A stretch of 64,000 bases of DNA from Polynucleobacter sp. Tro8-14-1 (GCF_018881655.1 NZ_JACVPX010000005.1:1-64000); one strand, 5' to 3'. Shown: positions 39,125 to 51,461, counted from the stretch's first letter. The notes: generated from the letters alone by a model not told the origin. Numbers and translations: made by a program.

Positions 39125-40893
39125 GGCCGGTTGGATTCTCTACTACGCCAAATTTAGTATTGCGTCTGCCAATGTGGCGGTCGCGCTTGATGCTATTCCT
39201 TTTGTTTTTTGTGTTCATGATGCTGTTGTTACGTGCGTTTTGGATTCAGGGCCCAGGAAATGCATTCTATGAAGCCAAGGGCGTGCGTGGCACTCAGCGC
39301 GAATTAGAGCTACCCGCTAGTCGCGGAAAAATTTTGGATCGTAATGGTCAGGTGATTGCAACGAGCTTAGAAGCTAAGTCGGTGATTGCTTATAACGATA
39401 CCGTTCCAGATGATTTAGCCGCAGACAAAGTGCAGAAATTGGCAAGTCTTTTGCAAATGAGCGAATCTGATCTGCGCAAAAAGTTGAAAGAAGAGCGCAA
39501 GCAGGTTTTCTTAAAGCGTCAAGTTGATCCAGTTGTAGCGCAGCAAATTAAACAGCTAGAGATCCCTGGCATTGGTTTAAATAATGAATATCGTCGCTTC
39601 TACCCAGAAGGTGAGGCGATGGCGCACGTGGTTGGCTTTACAAATGTGAATGATCTTGGCCAAGAAGGAATAGAGTATTCAAGAGAAGAGCAGCTAGCTG
39701 GTCACACTGGGCAACGTCGTGTGGTCGTTGATCGGCTGGGGCGTGTAGTTGAGGAAGTGGGCATTGATCGCTTGCCTCAAAACGGTAAGGATTTGCAGTT
39801 ATCAGTTGACAGTAAGATTCAATATATTGCCTATAACGCAGTAAAGAGTGCGGTCGAGGAACATCACGCAAAAGCAGGCAGTGCTGTTGTGATTGATACT
39901 CAGTCTGGCGAAATCTTAGCTCTTGCAAATTACCCAAGCTACAACCCAAATGACCGCAGATATCTCACGGGAGAGCAACTGCGCAATCGGGCATTGACAG
40001 ATATGTTTGAGCCTGGTTCTACGATTAAGCCATTTACAGTTTCAGCTGCTTTAGAGAAGGGTGCAATCACACCCACCACGAACATGGTAATTGGTGCGAG
40101 TTATTTAGTTGGCAAAAAGCCAATTACTGACACACATCCCAACGGCAATTTAACTATAGCGCAAGTGATTCAAAAATCCAGCAATATTGGCGCCGCCAAG
40201 ATTGCAATGAATTACCTCACGCCTGAAGAGATGTGGGATATGTATAGCGCCGTTGGCTTTGGCCAGACTCCAAAAATTGGGTTTCGTGGCGCAGTGGCTG
40301 GCACTCTTCATCCTTATTCAAAATGGGTGGCAAGCGATCAAGCGCGCATTGCATTTGGATACGGCTTATCAGGTTCATTATTTCAAGTGGCTCGCGCTTA
40401 TACGATCTTTGCCCGTGATGGGGAGTTGGTGCCCATCACGATTGAGCGCAGCCCCGAATTTAAGCCTGGAACCAGAGTGATCTCAGCCAAAACTGCAACT
40501 GAAATGCGTCAAATGTTGGAGACGGTCACTCAGCCTGGTGGAACGGCTGTCAAAGCTCAGGCGGATGGATATCGCGTAGGTGGTAAAACGGGCACTGCAC
40601 ACAAGATTGTAGGAAAAGGTTATGGAAATAAATACTTAGCGTATTTTGCTGGTATCGCGCCTATTAGTGAGCCACGTATCTCGGTGGCGGTTATGATCGA
40701 TGAGCCTACTGGGGGGAGCTACTACGGAGGTGATGTTGCAGCACCCGTATTCTCGACAATTGTTGGGGAGACGCTGCGTTCATTAAACGTCTTGCCAGAC
40801 AACAAAGTTAAGCAAATGGTGTTGGAAGATAAAGCCCCAGAAGAAATTCGGCCAGCAGCTGCACACGCTCAACATGTGGTTTTGAAGCGATGA
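39121..40893 (+). CDS. ftsI: peptidoglycan D,D-transpeptidase FtsI (PBP3)
   Basis: FEPGSTIKPFTVSAAL (SxxK), KSSNIGAAK, GGKTGTAHK. Confidence 0.97.
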   Translation: MRPVGFSTTPNLVLRLPMWRSRLMLFLLFFVFMMLLLRAFWIQGPGNAFYEAKGVRGTQRELELPASRGKILDRNGQVIATSLEAKSVIAYNDTVPDDLAADKVQKLASLLQMSESDLRKKLKEERKQVFLKRQVDPVVAQQIKQLEIPGIGLNNEYRRFYPEGEAMAHVVGFTNVNDLGQEGIEYSREEQLAGHTGQRRVVVDRLGRVVEEVGIDRLPQNGKDLQLSVDSKIQYIAYNAVKSAVEEHHAKAGSAVVIDTQSGEILALANYPSYNPNDRRYLTGEQLRNRALTDMFEPGSTIKPFTVSAALEKGAITPTTNMVIGASYLVGKKPITDTHPNGNLTIAQVIQKSSNIGAAKIAMNYLTPEEMWDMYSAVGFGQTPKIGFRGAVAGTLHPYSKWVASDQARIAFGYGLSGSLFQVARAYTIFARDGELVPITIERSPEFKPGTRVISAKTATEMRQMLETVTQPGGTAVKAQADGYRVGGKTGTAHKIVGKGYGNKYLAYFAGIAPISEPRISVAVMIDEPTGGSYYGGDVAAPVFSTIVGETLRSLNVLPDNKVKQMVLEDKAPEEIRPAAAHAQHVVLKR

Positions 40894-42440
40894 GGGTGGA
40901 TTTGAAAATAGACACCAATCATTTGATTGACCACTTACATACTTTAGCGAACTTCTCCGCAAAAGTATGTGCGGATAGTCGCCAGATTCAGTCTGGCGAT
41001 ATCTTTTTTGCCTACCCTGTAGGTCATGGCAATGCTTTGCGTGATGGTCGTCAATTTATTGAGGCGGCATTAGAGAGTGGTGCAGCCGCTGTAGTCTTCG
41101 ATCCAGCGGGTACGGGTAAGCAATATTTAGATCATCCACAATGTTTTGCTGTTGAACATCTTGCTACAAAAGCGGGTGAGCTATGTGCGCAATGGTATGG
41201 CCATCCGAGTAAAGCATTAAAAATCATTGGTGTCACTGGTACTAATGGCAAAACTAGCATCACGCAATGGTTAGCCCAGGCTTTAGATACTAACAGTCAT
41301 CACACTGCAGTTTTGGGCACCTTGGGCACTGGGTTCCCTGGTGCATTGGTGCAAACTGGTTATACCACTCCAGACGCACCTAAATTACAAACGCAGTTAG
41401 CAGAGTTGCGCAGCGCTGGAGCTAAACAAGTCGCGATGGAAGTATCTTCGCATGCTTTGCATCAAGAGAGAATCGCTGGAACAGATATTCACTGTGCAGT
41501 CTTTACGAATCTGACGCAGGATCATTTGGATTACCACGGCAGCATGGCTGATTACGCCGAGGCAAAGGCTAAGTTATTTCAGCAAACCGGCCTTGAGCAC
41601 GCAGTGATTAACTTGGATGATGCTTTTGGTCGTGAGCTTGCCATGAACTTGTTGGCAAAAGAGGGCTTGAAGGTCTGGGCATATGCATTGTCTCAATCCG
41701 CGTTCCAAGGATTTGAAAAATTTGGTGATCGTTTATTCCGTATCTATGCAAAAGATATCCTACTGAGTGGAGCGGGTTACAACGCAAGCTTCATTTTTAA
41801 TGGAGTGGGAAGTGCTCAATTGCATATTCCTTTGCTAGGTGAGTTTAATTTAAGTAATGCGCTTGCGGTGTGGACGGTATTACTTTCACAGGGTATGAGC
41901 TTGGAAGTAGCCGCTCAAAAAGTGAGCCAATTAAATCCAGTGATTGGCCGTATGGAATTAATTCCTTTGGGTAAATCTCAAAAGAAAGAGGGCTTGTTAG
42001 CAGTTGTGGATTACGCGCATACCCCAGATGCTTTGGAGAAAACCTTACAAGCATTACGTCCTATTGCTGAGCAGCGCGGTGGAAAAATTTGGTGTGTCTT
42101 TGGTTGTGGCGGTGATCGTGATGCTGGTAAGCGTTCGCTAATGGGTGCTGTTGCAGAGCGCAATGCCGACCATATTCTAATTACAAGCGACAACCCTCGT
42201 TCTGAAAATCCACAAGCCATTATGGAGATGGTGCGCGGTGGTATTAGCAAGGATGCACAGAACGTTCAAGTTATAGCCGATCGTGCATCTGCCATCATGG
42301 CAGCAATTCGTCATGCGGATGCTTGCGATATTGTCTTGGTTGCTGGCAAGGGTCATGAAACTACTCAAGAAACTAATGGTAAGAAATTTGATTTTTCTGA
42401 TCAAGAGCATATTCGCTTAGCCGCTGGAGGTGGAGCCTGA
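40890..42440 (+). CDS. murE: UDP-MurNAc-tripeptide synthetase
   Basis: GVTGTNGKTSITQWLAQ, DYAHTPDALEKTL, SDNPRSENP. Confidence 0.97.
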   Translation: MRVDLKIDTNHLIDHLHTLANFSAKVCADSRQIQSGDIFFAYPVGHGNALRDGRQFIEAALESGAAAVVFDPAGTGKQYLDHPQCFAVEHLATKAGELCAQWYGHPSKALKIIGVTGTNGKTSITQWLAQALDTNSHHTAVLGTLGTGFPGALVQTGYTTPDAPKLQTQLAELRSAGAKQVAMEVSSHALHQERIAGTDIHCAVFTNLTQDHLDYHGSMADYAEAKAKLFQQTGLEHAVINLDDAFGRELAMNLLAKEGLKVWAYALSQSAFQGFEKFGDRLFRIYAKDILLSGAGYNASFIFNGVGSAQLHIPLLGEFNLSNALAVWTVLLSQGMSLEVAAQKVSQLNPVIGRMELIPLGKSQKKEGLLAVVDYAHTPDALEKTLQALRPIAEQRGGKIWCVFGCGGDRDAGKRSLMGAVAERNADHILITSDNPRSENPQAIMEMVRGGISKDAQNVQVIADRASAIMAAIRHADACDIVLVAGKGHETTQETNGKKFDFSDQEHIRLAAGGGA

Positions 42441-43888
42441 TGTCTATTATGACCACCCTTGCACAAGTACAGGCAATGTTGCCTGGAAGTAAATTACTGA
42501 ATACTTCTGCACAAGCTGCCCAGGAAATCTCTGTTTCTCGAGTGGGTACTGACAGTCGCCAGATCGATCGCAATGAATTATTTGTCGCTTTATTTGGTGA
42601 GCGCTTTGATGCACATGACTTTTTATCCGATGTGACTAAGGCAGGCGCCAGTGCTGCCTTAGTTAGTTCGCAAGATAAATGCCCGCCGGACTTACCTGCT
42701 ATTTGCGTTTCAAACACGCGTATTGGTTTAGGAAATTTAGCAAAAGCATGGCGGGCTAATCACCCCATTCCTTTGGCATTGGTTACTGGCAGCAATGGTA
42801 AGACTACCGTTAAAGAGATGATTGCTTCAATTTTTAAAGCCGCAGTGGGCGAACAAAATACTTTGGTTACCAAGGGAAATCTGAATAACGATATTGGTTT
42901 GCCACTGACACTGTTGAAATTGCGCACAACGGATCGTCTTGCTGTGGTTGAGCTTGGTATGAATCATCCTGGTGAAACAGCGCAGTTAGCTGCGATTGCG
43001 CAAGCAAATATCGCATTAATTAATAATGCCCAGCGCGAGCATCAAGAGTTCATGGCCACAGTAGCGGCGGTAGCAGAAGAGCATTCAGATGCTATTCGTG
43101 CTTTACCAACTGATGGTATTGCTGTATTCCCAGCAGACTCAGAATTTTCAAATGTTTGGCGCCAGGCTGCTGCTGGTCGAAAAGTCATTGATTTTGTTTT
43201 GTTGTCTGCTCAGTCTAAGGTTTCGGCTGCTGTGACCGGAAGTTTGCTAAGCAATGGGCATGTACAGATTAAAACTGAACAAGGGGCTACCGAAGTTCAA
43301 TTAAATACATTGGGTAGTCACAATGTTCGCAATGCCTTGGCTGCGAGTGCGGTTGGTATCGCAGCAGGTATAAGTCTTGAAAAGATTAAGCAGGGTCTTG
43401 AATCATTCTCACCAGTAAATGGGCGTATGCAGGCAAAAGTGATTGATTCAAATCACACCTTAATTGACGATAGCTATAACGCTAACCCGGATTCCGTAAG
43501 AGCTGCCATCGATGCTTTAAAGCAATCGGGTAATTTATCTTGGTTGATTTTGGGTGATATGGGTGAGGTTGGCAATCAGGGCCCCGAGTTTCATCGTGAA
43601 GTTGGTGCCTATGCTGCTGAACAAGGAATCTCAAAACTATTTGCTTTGGGGGAGCAATGCCAATTTGCTCTTCAGGGATTTAACGAGGTTGTTGGTAATA
43701 GTGCGACTGTATCTAGTGCAACTCATTTTGCTGATATGGATAGTCTCATTATGCAATTAAGAGATGCTTTGCATGCCCAGTCTAGCGGCAGCAATCAGCA
43801 CTTAAATATTTTGGTTAAAGGTTCACGGTTTATGCGCATGGAGCGTGTAGTGCAGGCCTTGTTAGAGGAGGCTAAAACATGCTCTTAA
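42440..43888 (+). CDS. murF: UDP-MurNAc-tripeptide--D-Ala-D-Ala ligase
   Basis: [34 protein letters not shown]. Confidence 0.97.
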   Translation: MSIMTTLAQVQAMLPGSKLLNTSAQAAQEISVSRVGTDSRQIDRNELFVALFGERFDAHDFLSDVTKAGASAALVSSQDKCPPDLPAICVSNTRIGLGNLAKAWRANHPIPLALVTGSNGKTTVKEMIASIFKAAVGEQNTLVTKGNLNNDIGLPLTLLKLRTTDRLAVVELGMNHPGETAQLAAIAQANIALINNAQREHQEFMATVAAVAEEHSDAIRALPTDGIAVFPADSEFSNVWRQAAAGRKVIDFVLLSAQSKVSAAVTGSLLSNGHVQIKTEQGATEVQLNTLGSHNVRNALAASAVGIAAGISLEKIKQGLESFSPVNGRMQAKVIDSNHTLIDDSYNANPDSVRAAIDALKQSGNLSWLILGDMGEVGNQGPEFHREVGAYAAEQGISKLFALGEQCQFALQGFNEVVGNSATVSSATHFADMDSLIMQLRDALHAQSSGSNQHLNILVKGSRFMRMERVVQALLEEAKTCS

Positions 43889-45048
43889 TGTTGGCGCAAT
43901 GGTTGCAAGATGATTTCGGATTCTTCCGGGTATTTAACTACATCACTTTTAGAGCGGTGATGGCAACGGTTACTGCATTATTGATTGGTTTAGCTGCGGG
44001 ACCTTGGGTGATTCGTAAATTAAGCGCCCTGAAAATGGGTCAAGCAGTCCGCACTGATGGGCCACAAACCCATTTAGTGAAATCAGGCACCCCAACTATG
44101 GGTGGTGTTTTGATTTTGATCGGTATCTTTATCTCATGCATGTTGTGGGCCGATCTCAGCAATCGATTTATTTGGATTGTGATGATTGTGACTTTTGGTT
44201 TTGGTTTAGTTGGCTGGGTAGATGACTATCGCAAAGTAGTCTACAAAGATCCTAAAGGAATGGCTTCAAGAGAGAAGTTCTTCTGGCAAACACTAATTGG
44301 TTTATTTGCCGCTATCTATCTTGCATTCTCCGTTTCTGAAGTAAATAACCTAAAAGTATTGCAATTATTTTATGAATGGTTAAGAAGTGGATTTGCTTTA
44401 GATCTGCCTGCAAAAACCAACTTGCTGTTGCCCTTTATGAAAGAAGTGAGCTATCCATTGGGTGTGATGGGCTTCATTATTTTGAGTTACTTAGTAATCG
44501 TAGGCAGTAGTAATGCAGTGAACTTAACCGATGGTCTAGATGGCCTTGTCATCATGCCAGTGATCTTGGTAGGGGCTGCTTTGGGTGCTTTTGCTTATGT
44601 GATGGGTAATGCGATTTATGCAAAGTATCTCCTCTTCCCTTACATACCAGGCGCTGGTGAACTCATGATTTTCTGTGGAGCTATGGGCGGTGCTGGCTTA
44701 GCCTTCCTTTGGTTTAACACACACCCAGCACAAGTATTTATGGGTGATGTGGGCGCGCTCGCTTTGGGCGGAGCCCTTGGCACTATCGCTGTGATTGTTC
44801 GTCAAGAAATCGTGTTGTTTGTGATGGGCGGCATCTTTGTTGCTGAGACTGTTTCGGTAATGATGCAAGTATTTTGGTTCAAGCTCACTAAAAAGCATTT
44901 TGGAGAGGGTCGTCGCATTTTCCGGATGGCGCCATTGCATCACCATTTTGAATTGGGTGGTTGGAAGGAGACGCAAGTGGTTGTGCGTTTCTGGATTATT
45001 ACCATCCTCCTAGTCTTAATTGGCTTATCTAGCTTGAAGTTACGGTGA
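43879..45048 (+). CDS. mraY: phospho-MurNAc-pentapeptide-transferase
   Basis: [36 protein letters not shown]. Confidence 0.98.
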   Translation: MLLMLAQWLQDDFGFFRVFNYITFRAVMATVTALLIGLAAGPWVIRKLSALKMGQAVRTDGPQTHLVKSGTPTMGGVLILIGIFISCMLWADLSNRFIWIVMIVTFGFGLVGWVDDYRKVVYKDPKGMASREKFFWQTLIGLFAAIYLAFSVSEVNNLKVLQLFYEWLRSGFALDLPAKTNLLLPFMKEVSYPLGVMGFIILSYLVIVGSSNAVNLTDGLDGLVIMPVILVGAALGAFAYVMGNAIYAKYLLFPYIPGAGELMIFCGAMGGAGLAFLWFNTHPAQVFMGDVGALALGGALGTIAVIVRQEIVLFVMGGIFVAETVSVMMQVFWFKLTKKHFGEGRRIFRMAPLHHHFELGGWKETQVVVRFWIITILLVLIGLSSLKLR

Positions 45049-45061
45049 ACCAAAAGTAAAT

Positions 45062-46684
45062 ATGTTGATTTTAGAAAATACCTTTGCAAATGCAGCCTTC
45101 ATGAGTGATGAAGGTTACCAAGCTCCGAACCGATTCCTTATCTTGGGATTGGGTGAGTCTGGAGTAGCTATGGCGAAGTGGTGCCTGCGAAATGGTGCCG
45201 AAGTCCGCTTAGCTGATACGCGTGAGCAATCCTCTTTTACTGTGCGTCAAAATGCTTGGCTGGAAGAGCTTCGGATTGCTGGCCTCAAAGATGTTTGTTT
45301 TGGTCCCCTGGATGAAAGCTTACTTAAGAATATTGACGTGATTGGTATTAGCCCGGGACTTTCTCCGGTGCAAGACCCAACCTATGCTTTCTTGGTTAAA
45401 GCCGAACAGGCTGAAATCGATGTGTGGAGTGAGATTGAATTTTTTGCTCGCGCAATTTCTGCTTTAAGTCGTTTGGCACAAGCGCAAGAGATGAGTTATG
45501 CAGCTGCAGTATTGGCTGTCACTGGCACCAACGGTAAAACAACTACCACCGCATTAACCGGACAACTCTGTGAGCGTGCTGGCAAGAAGGTTGCTGTTGC
45601 AGGAAATATTAGCCCTGCTGCCTTAGAAAAGTTGATGAGTTGCTTGGATATTGCCGATCAAATCGTGGATATGCCAGATGTTTGGGTCTTAGAGTTATCC
45701 AGCTTTCAGTTGGTTTACACCCATACCTTGAATGCTACAGCAGCAACGGTATTGAATATTACTCAAGACCATTTAGATTGGCATGGCGATATGCAAGCCT
45801 ATGCACAAGCAAAGTCACGGATATTTGGTGTTGATACAGTTTGTATTCTGAATCGCGATGATTCTCTTGTAATGGGGCTGCTGTCTGAAGAGCAAAAAGC
45901 AGAGAGAGCCATTGTGACCTTTGGCTCAAATCGCCCAGATGAGCAAGGCGCTTTTGGAATTGAGCATGACTTACGTGCGGGCGGAATAGATTGGCTGGTA
46001 TGGGCTGAAGTAGATGAGGATGTTGAGCCCAAGCCTAAGCGTCGTCGTAAATCTGCAGTAGTTGAAGAAGAGGAGCCGTTGCGCCTCAAGCGCCTTATTC
46101 CAGCTGACGCCTTAAGAATACGTGGCCGACATAATGCATTAAATGCGCTTGCAGCCCTGGCCTTAGCACGTGCTGCTAATTTACCTATGAATGCGCTGTT
46201 ACATGGCTTGCGTGATTACCATGGTGAGCCACATCGTGTGCAAAGTATTGCGATTGTTAAAGATGTTGAATATGTAGATGACAGCAAGGGCACTAATGTA
46301 GGTGCGACTGTCGCCGCATTGAATGGCTTGGGTAGCAACGAGTCTGGCAAGCGAATTTGGTTGATTGCTGGTGGCGATGGCAAAGGCCAGGATTTCAGTC
46401 CGCTACGTGAACCCGCGTTACGTTTTGTGAAGGGCGCATTCCTAATCGGTAAAGATGGCGCTGCAATTGGCGAAGCTCTTGGCTCAGAAATTCAAAGTAC
46501 AAATTGTGGCGATTTAATTTCTGCAGTTCAGGCTGCTGCCTCAAAAGCTGTATCAGGAGACTTGGTATTACTCTCACCAGCCTGTGCAAGCTTAGATCAG
46601 TTCCATGATTATGTTGAGCGTGCTCAAGTATTTGCTGCAGAGGTTGAAGAGCTAGGCATGCGCTTTGAAGGAGTCCAGGTATGA
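45062..46684 (+). CDS. murD: UDP-N-acetylmuramoylalanine--D-glutamate ligase
   Basis: VTGTNGKTTTTALTGQL, LNITQDHLDWH, DDSKGTNVGATVAAL. Confidence 0.96.
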   Translation: MLILENTFANAAFMSDEGYQAPNRFLILGLGESGVAMAKWCLRNGAEVRLADTREQSSFTVRQNAWLEELRIAGLKDVCFGPLDESLLKNIDVIGISPGLSPVQDPTYAFLVKAEQAEIDVWSEIEFFARAISALSRLAQAQEMSYAAAVLAVTGTNGKTTTTALTGQLCERAGKKVAVAGNISPAALEKLMSCLDIADQIVDMPDVWVLELSSFQLVYTHTLNATAATVLNITQDHLDWHGDMQAYAQAKSRIFGVDTVCILNRDDSLVMGLLSEEQKAERAIVTFGSNRPDEQGAFGIEHDLRAGGIDWLVWAEVDEDVEPKPKRRRKSAVVEEEEPLRLKRLIPADALRIRGRHNALNALAALALARAANLPMNALLHGLRDYHGEPHRVQSIAIVKDVEYVDDSKGTNVGATVAALNGLGSNESGKRIWLIAGGDGKGQDFSPLREPALRFVKGAFLIGKDGAAIGEALGSEIQSTNCGDLISAVQAAASKAVSGDLVLLSPACASLDQFHDYVERAQVFAAEVEELGMRFEGVQV

Positions 46685-47952
46685 GCTTAAAAGAAAAATT
46701 CTTTCCTGAAAATCGACTTGGCCTAAATCGCTTCTGGAATTTTTCAAGGGGTGGAATCGATAACTTCCGCACTGGATTGCGAGATGCTGTTTCAGGTGTA
46801 GAGCAAACCCGTTCGCGCATGATGGAATATGACCAGTTACTTGTGTGGGCGGTCTTATCCTTGACCTTGATTGGCTTAGTCATGGTGTACTCGGCTTCCA
46901 TTACTTTGGCCGATGGACCGAAGTATGCAAATTACAGTAGTAACTTCTTTCTCATTCGTCACGTGATTTCTTTGGTGATTGCGATTGGTGTCGGTATCTG
47001 GGCTTTTAAGATACCTACTAAAGTATGGGATCGTTATTCACCAGTCATTTTTGGGTTTACCGTTTTATTACTGATCGCCGTTCTAATTCCTGGTGTAGGC
47101 AAGGGTGTGAATGGTGCGAAGCGTTGGATTCCTCTGGGCTTGATGAATTTTCAGCCATCTGAGTTGATGAAATTTGCTGCTGTGATATTTGCAGCAAGTT
47201 ATACCGTTCAACGCCAGGAGTATCTCCATTCCTTTGTGAAGGGCATGCTACCGATGGGTATTGCAGTTGCTCTGGTAGGTGGTCTGTTGATGGCTGAGCC
47301 AGATATGGGTGCATTCGTAGTAGTTGCCTTGATTGCATTTGGCATCCTCTTTTTGGGCGGTATTAATGCCAAGTTATTTGGCGGTTTGATTCTGGTTGGG
47401 TTGATGAGTGGTGCAACGATGATTGCGCTTTCCCCATTCCGTCGGGGACGCATGTTGGCCTTTATGGATCCATGGCAAGTAGATAACGCTGCCAATAAAG
47501 GCTATCAGTTAACCCATTCATTAATGGCATTTGGTCGTGGCGAATGGTTTGGTACAGGACTTGGCGGTAGCGTAGAAAAACTGCACTACTTACCAGAAGC
47601 GCATACCGATTTCATCATGGCTGTGATTGGCGAAGAGTTAGGATTTGTTGGTGTGGTGGTGGTGATCTTCTTGTTTTATTGGATCGTGCGTCGCGCCTTC
47701 TTAATTGGCCGCACTGCTTTGCAGTTGGATCGTAGCTTTGCAGGACTTGCAGCTAAGGGCGTTGCCATTTGGATTGGTTGGCAGGCTTTCATCAATATGG
47801 GTGTGAACCTTGGGTTGTTACCAACCAAAGGCCTTACTTTGCCATTGGTAAGTTATGGCGGCTCTGGAATTTTGATGAACGCAGTTGCCGTTGCAATGTT
47901 GCTGCGTATTGATTTTGAAAATCGCATCCTCATGCGTGGAGGGAAGCTTTGA
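46681..47952 (+). CDS. ftsW: SEDS glycosyltransferase FtsW
   Basis: AKRWIPLGLMNFQPSELMKF, EELGFVGVV, LTLPLVSYGGSGIL. Confidence 0.97.
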   Translation: MSLKEKFFPENRLGLNRFWNFSRGGIDNFRTGLRDAVSGVEQTRSRMMEYDQLLVWAVLSLTLIGLVMVYSASITLADGPKYANYSSNFFLIRHVISLVIAIGVGIWAFKIPTKVWDRYSPVIFGFTVLLLIAVLIPGVGKGVNGAKRWIPLGLMNFQPSELMKFAAVIFAASYTVQRQEYLHSFVKGMLPMGIAVALVGGLLMAEPDMGAFVVVALIAFGILFLGGINAKLFGGLILVGLMSGATMIALSPFRRGRMLAFMDPWQVDNAANKGYQLTHSLMAFGRGEWFGTGLGGSVEKLHYLPEAHTDFIMAVIGEELGFVGVVVVIFLFYWIVRRAFLIGRTALQLDRSFAGLAAKGVAIWIGWQAFINMGVNLGLLPTKGLTLPLVSYGGSGILMNAVAVAMLLRIDFENRILMRGGKL

Positions 47953-49022
47953 CTAAACCCTCAATCTTGGTGATGGCTGGCGGTACTGGTGGACATATCT
48001 TTCCAGGCCTCGCTGTCGCCGAATATTTGCGGATTTGCGGTTGGAAGGTCTCTTGGTTGGGTAATCAAGCTGGCATGGAGTATCGCCTCGTGAAGTCTTG
48101 TGATTTTCCATTTGAGGCAGTTCAGTTTAGTGGCCTGCGTGGCAAGGGATTAAAAGCAAAGTTGATGTTACCCATTAACCTCATACGCGCTTGCTATCAA
48201 AGCTGGAAAATTATGCGTCGCTTAAAACCGAATGTTGTTTTGGGTATGGGCGGTTACATTACTTTCCCTGGTGGTTTGGTATCTAAATTATTGAAGCGCC
48301 CATTGGTTCTGCATGAATCTAATTCGGTAGCTGGAAGTGCCAATCGTGCGCTGAGCAAAATTGCTATGCGGACCTTAACTGGGTTTCCAGATACGATGGC
48401 GCACGCAGAGTGGGTGGGCAATCCTATTCGCGAAGAGTTTGATCATATGTTGGCACCTGCGGATCGATATGAAGAGCGCCAAGGGCCTTTATCTATCTTG
48501 GTCGTAGGTGGTAGCTTGGGTGCTGCTGCTCTTAATGAAAGTATTCCGACTGCGCTGGCATTAATTCCAGTAGAGTCACGTCCCAAAGTAATTCATCAGG
48601 CGGGCGACAAGCATTTAGCAGATGTACAGAAGCGATATGCCGACTTAGGTGTAGCAGCAGATATTCGTTCCTTCATTGATGACATGCCAGCTGCATATTC
48701 ACAGGCCGATTTGGTGATTTGCCGTTCAGGCGCCATGACAGTTTCTGAAATAGCCGCTTGTGGCATTGCCTCTTGCCTTATTCCATTCCCATTTGCAATT
48801 GACAACCACCAAACTGCGAATGCACAGTTTTTGGCAAATGCGAATGCAGCGATTTTGTTGCCGCAGCCATTACTAAACCCGCAAGATTTAGCAATGATGA
48901 TTCAGAACTTTAATCGCACAGAATTAAAAGAGATGGCATTACGTGCGCATGCTTTAGCAAAACCACACGCTACCCAGCGTGTAGCTGAGGTATGCGCAAA
49001 TTGTGCGGGAGTAGGAATATGA
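47949..49022 (+). CDS. murG: UDP-GlcNAc:undecaprenyl-PP-MurNAc-pentapeptide GlcNAc transferase
   Basis: [35 protein letters not shown] start overlapping ftsW stop. Confidence 0.97.
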   Translation: MTKPSILVMAGGTGGHIFPGLAVAEYLRICGWKVSWLGNQAGMEYRLVKSCDFPFEAVQFSGLRGKGLKAKLMLPINLIRACYQSWKIMRRLKPNVVLGMGGYITFPGGLVSKLLKRPLVLHESNSVAGSANRALSKIAMRTLTGFPDTMAHAEWVGNPIREEFDHMLAPADRYEERQGPLSILVVGGSLGAAALNESIPTALALIPVESRPKVIHQAGDKHLADVQKRYADLGVAADIRSFIDDMPAAYSQADLVICRSGAMTVSEIAACGIASCLIPFPFAIDNHQTANAQFLANANAAILLPQPLLNPQDLAMMIQNFNRTELKEMALRAHALAKPHATQRVAEVCANCAGVGI

Positions 49023-50455
49023 AGCATATCGTTCAGCAAATTCACTTCGTCGGTATCGGTGGTGCTGGCATGAGCGGCATCGCTGAAGTACTGTTGAACT
49101 TGGGTTACCAAGTTTCAGGGTCAGACTTAGCGGATGGCGCAGTCACTAAACGCCTTAGAGATTTGGGCGCAGTCATTCATATTGGGCATGACCCTAAAAA
49201 TATTGGTACGGCAGAGGCGGTAGTGATTTCTACTGCTGTTGCAGGCAATAATCCAGAGGTTTTGGCTGCACGCGCGGCGAAGGTACCAGTGATTCAGCGC
49301 GCAGTCATGTTGGGTGAGTTGATGCGCCTGAAACAGGGCATTGCAATTGCTGGCACACACGGCAAAACAACTACTACCAGCTTGGTTGCATCCGTTTTAG
49401 CTGAAGGTGGTCTAGATCCCACATTTGTGATTGGCGGCAAACTCAATTCCGCAGGCGCCAATGCGCGCTTAGGTCAGGGAGATTTTATTGTGGTCGAGGC
49501 AGATGAATCAGATGCCTCTTTCTTGCAATTATTTCCGGCCATGGAAGTGGTAACCAATATTGATGCTGATCATATGGATACCTATCAGCACGATATGGCT
49601 CGATTGAAGCAGGCATTTGTTCAGTTCATTCAGCGTATGCCTTTTTATGGTGTGGCAGTGCTTTGTATTGATGATGCTAATGTGCGCGACATCATTCCAT
49701 TCGTATCTCAGCCCGTACTTCGCTACGGTTTGTCGGAGGATGCAGATATTCGCGCAAGCAATGTTCGCGCTGATGGTACTCAAATGCACTTCAGGGTTGA
49801 TCGCCGCACTGTGCGCAGGCATGGCAATAAGCCGGGCCCATTAAATATCACCTTGAATTTACCGGGCTTACATAACGTTCGCAACGCTTTAGCTGCTATT
49901 GGCATAGCAACAGAGTTGGGTGTGGGTGATGAAGCAATTATGAAAGCACTGTTTGACTTTAGTGGTGTTGGTCGTCGCTTCCAGCGTTATGGAGAGATTC
50001 CCTTGGTAGGTGGTGGTAGCTTTACCTTGATCGATGATTATGGCCATCACCCAGTAGAAATGGCTGCAACCTTAGCTGCAGCAAGAGGTGCCTTCCCAGA
50101 TCGTCGCTTGGTATTGGCATTCCAGCCGCACCGCTTCACTAGAACGCGTGATTGCTTTGGCGAGTTTGTTCAAGTTCTCAAAAATTTTGATGCTTTAGTG
50201 CTGACCGATGTGTATCCAGCGGGCGAAGCAAAAATTCCGGGGGCTGACAGCAAGAGTTTGATGAAGGCCGCTATCACTGAAGACAAAAATTCTAAAGCCT
50301 TATTAGATTCGAGCGCAGTTGCTTATGCTGCAAATGTTGCGGAGATGTCAGAAAAGTTAAGTCAAGTTCTAAAAGATGGAGATGTCTTAATTACGATGGG
50401 TGCGGGATCAATTTCTGCTTTGCCACATACGTTGTCGGAGGCGAAGCATGTCTAA
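49019..50455 (+). CDS. murC: UDP-N-acetylmuramate--L-alanine ligase
   Basis: [34 protein letters not shown]; start trimmed to MKHIVQQ. Confidence 0.97.
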   Translation: MKHIVQQIHFVGIGGAGMSGIAEVLLNLGYQVSGSDLADGAVTKRLRDLGAVIHIGHDPKNIGTAEAVVISTAVAGNNPEVLAARAAKVPVIQRAVMLGELMRLKQGIAIAGTHGKTTTTSLVASVLAEGGLDPTFVIGGKLNSAGANARLGQGDFIVVEADESDASFLQLFPAMEVVTNIDADHMDTYQHDMARLKQAFVQFIQRMPFYGVAVLCIDDANVRDIIPFVSQPVLRYGLSEDADIRASNVRADGTQMHFRVDRRTVRRHGNKPGPLNITLNLPGLHNVRNALAAIGIATELGVGDEAIMKALFDFSGVGRRFQRYGEIPLVGGGSFTLIDDYGHHPVEMAATLAAARGAFPDRRLVLAFQPHRFTRTRDCFGEFVQVLKNFDALVLTDVYPAGEAKIPGADSKSLMKAAITEDKNSKALLDSSAVAYAANVAEMSEKLSQVLKDGDVLITMGAGSISALPHTLSEAKHV

Positions 50456-51461
50456 GGTAGGTGCTAATTTGATTTCCTGGGGTGATCGCGTTAAGTCCAG
50501 CTTGGCTGGCCTAGATCTTAAGTCTTTAGGCCGTGTTGGTGTTTTGCTGGGCGGTAAATCAGGCGAACGGGAGATTTCTCTTATGTCAGGCAATGGCGTA
50601 TTAGAAGCTTTGCGCGTAAAAGGGGTTGATGCCCATGCTTTTGATACGGGTTTGCGTTGCCCTACCGAAATAGCAAAAGAAAACTTCGATCGTGTATTCA
50701 TTTCCTTGCATGGCCGCTTTGGTGAAGACGGAACCATCCAAGGATTGCTGGAGTTGTTAGGGTTACCTTATACAGGTAGTGGTGTTTTGGCCTCTGCTCT
50801 AGCAATCGACAAAATTGTCACCAAGCAAGTCTGGATTAGTAATGGACTTGCCACTCCTGAGTATGAAGAGCTTACAGCTGATAGCGACTGGAATGCAGTT
50901 GTGAAACATCTGGGCTTGCCTTTGATTGTGAAGCCTGCGCATGAGGGATCCTCTTTAGGCTTAACAAAAGTGAAGTCAGTAGACGAGTTGCCAGCTGCAT
51001 ACAAGCTTGCTGCTGGGTTGGATAAAAAAGTGATTGCAGAGACTTGCATTATTGGCGATGAGTTAACTTGTCCGCTAGTTGGTCAAGGCAAGACGGCTGA
51101 AGCTTTACCAGTGATCAAAATTATTCCACCGCAAGCAAATTACGATTTTCATAATAAATATTTCTCTAATGAAACTCAGTACTTATGCCCTACTGGGCTT
51201 GCACCTGAGGTGAATGCCGCTGTTCAGGAGTTGGCCTTAGCGGCATATAAAGCCTTGGGTTGTCGTACATGGGGTCGCGCTGATGTGATGTTAGATCAAA
51301 AGACCGGCAAACCTTACTTGTTGGAAATGAATACTTCTCCTGGTATGACTTCCCACTCTTTGGTGCCAATGGCCGCCAAAGCTGCTGGTATTGAGTATGC
51401 CGATCTAGTGCTTTGGTTGCTTAGTCAAACGTTGCAGCAAAAAGAAGGTGCAGCTGCATGA
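50448..51461 (+). CDS. ddlB: D-alanine--D-alanine ligase
   Basis: [47 protein letters not shown]; start trimmed to MSKVGANL. Confidence 0.96.
   Translation: MSKVGANLISWGDRVKSSLAGLDLKSLGRVGVLLGGKSGEREISLMSGNGVLEALRVKGVDAHAFDTGLRCPTEIAKENFDRVFISLHGRFGEDGTIQGLLELLGLPYTGSGVLASALAIDKIVTKQVWISNGLATPEYEELTADSDWNAVVKHLGLPLIVKPAHEGSSLGLTKVKSVDELPAAYKLAAGLDKKVIAETCIIGDELTCPLVGQGKTAEALPVIKIIPPQANYDFHNKYFSNETQYLCPTGLAPEVNAAVQELALAAYKALGCRTWGRADVMLDQKTGKPYLLEMNTSPGMTSHSLVPMAAKAAGIEYADLVLWLLSQTLQQKEGAAA

Noticed and set aside
46395-46901. 168-aa minus ORF antisense to murD/ftsW
   Set aside because: Long but sits wholly antisense to two conserved genes with no domain signature.
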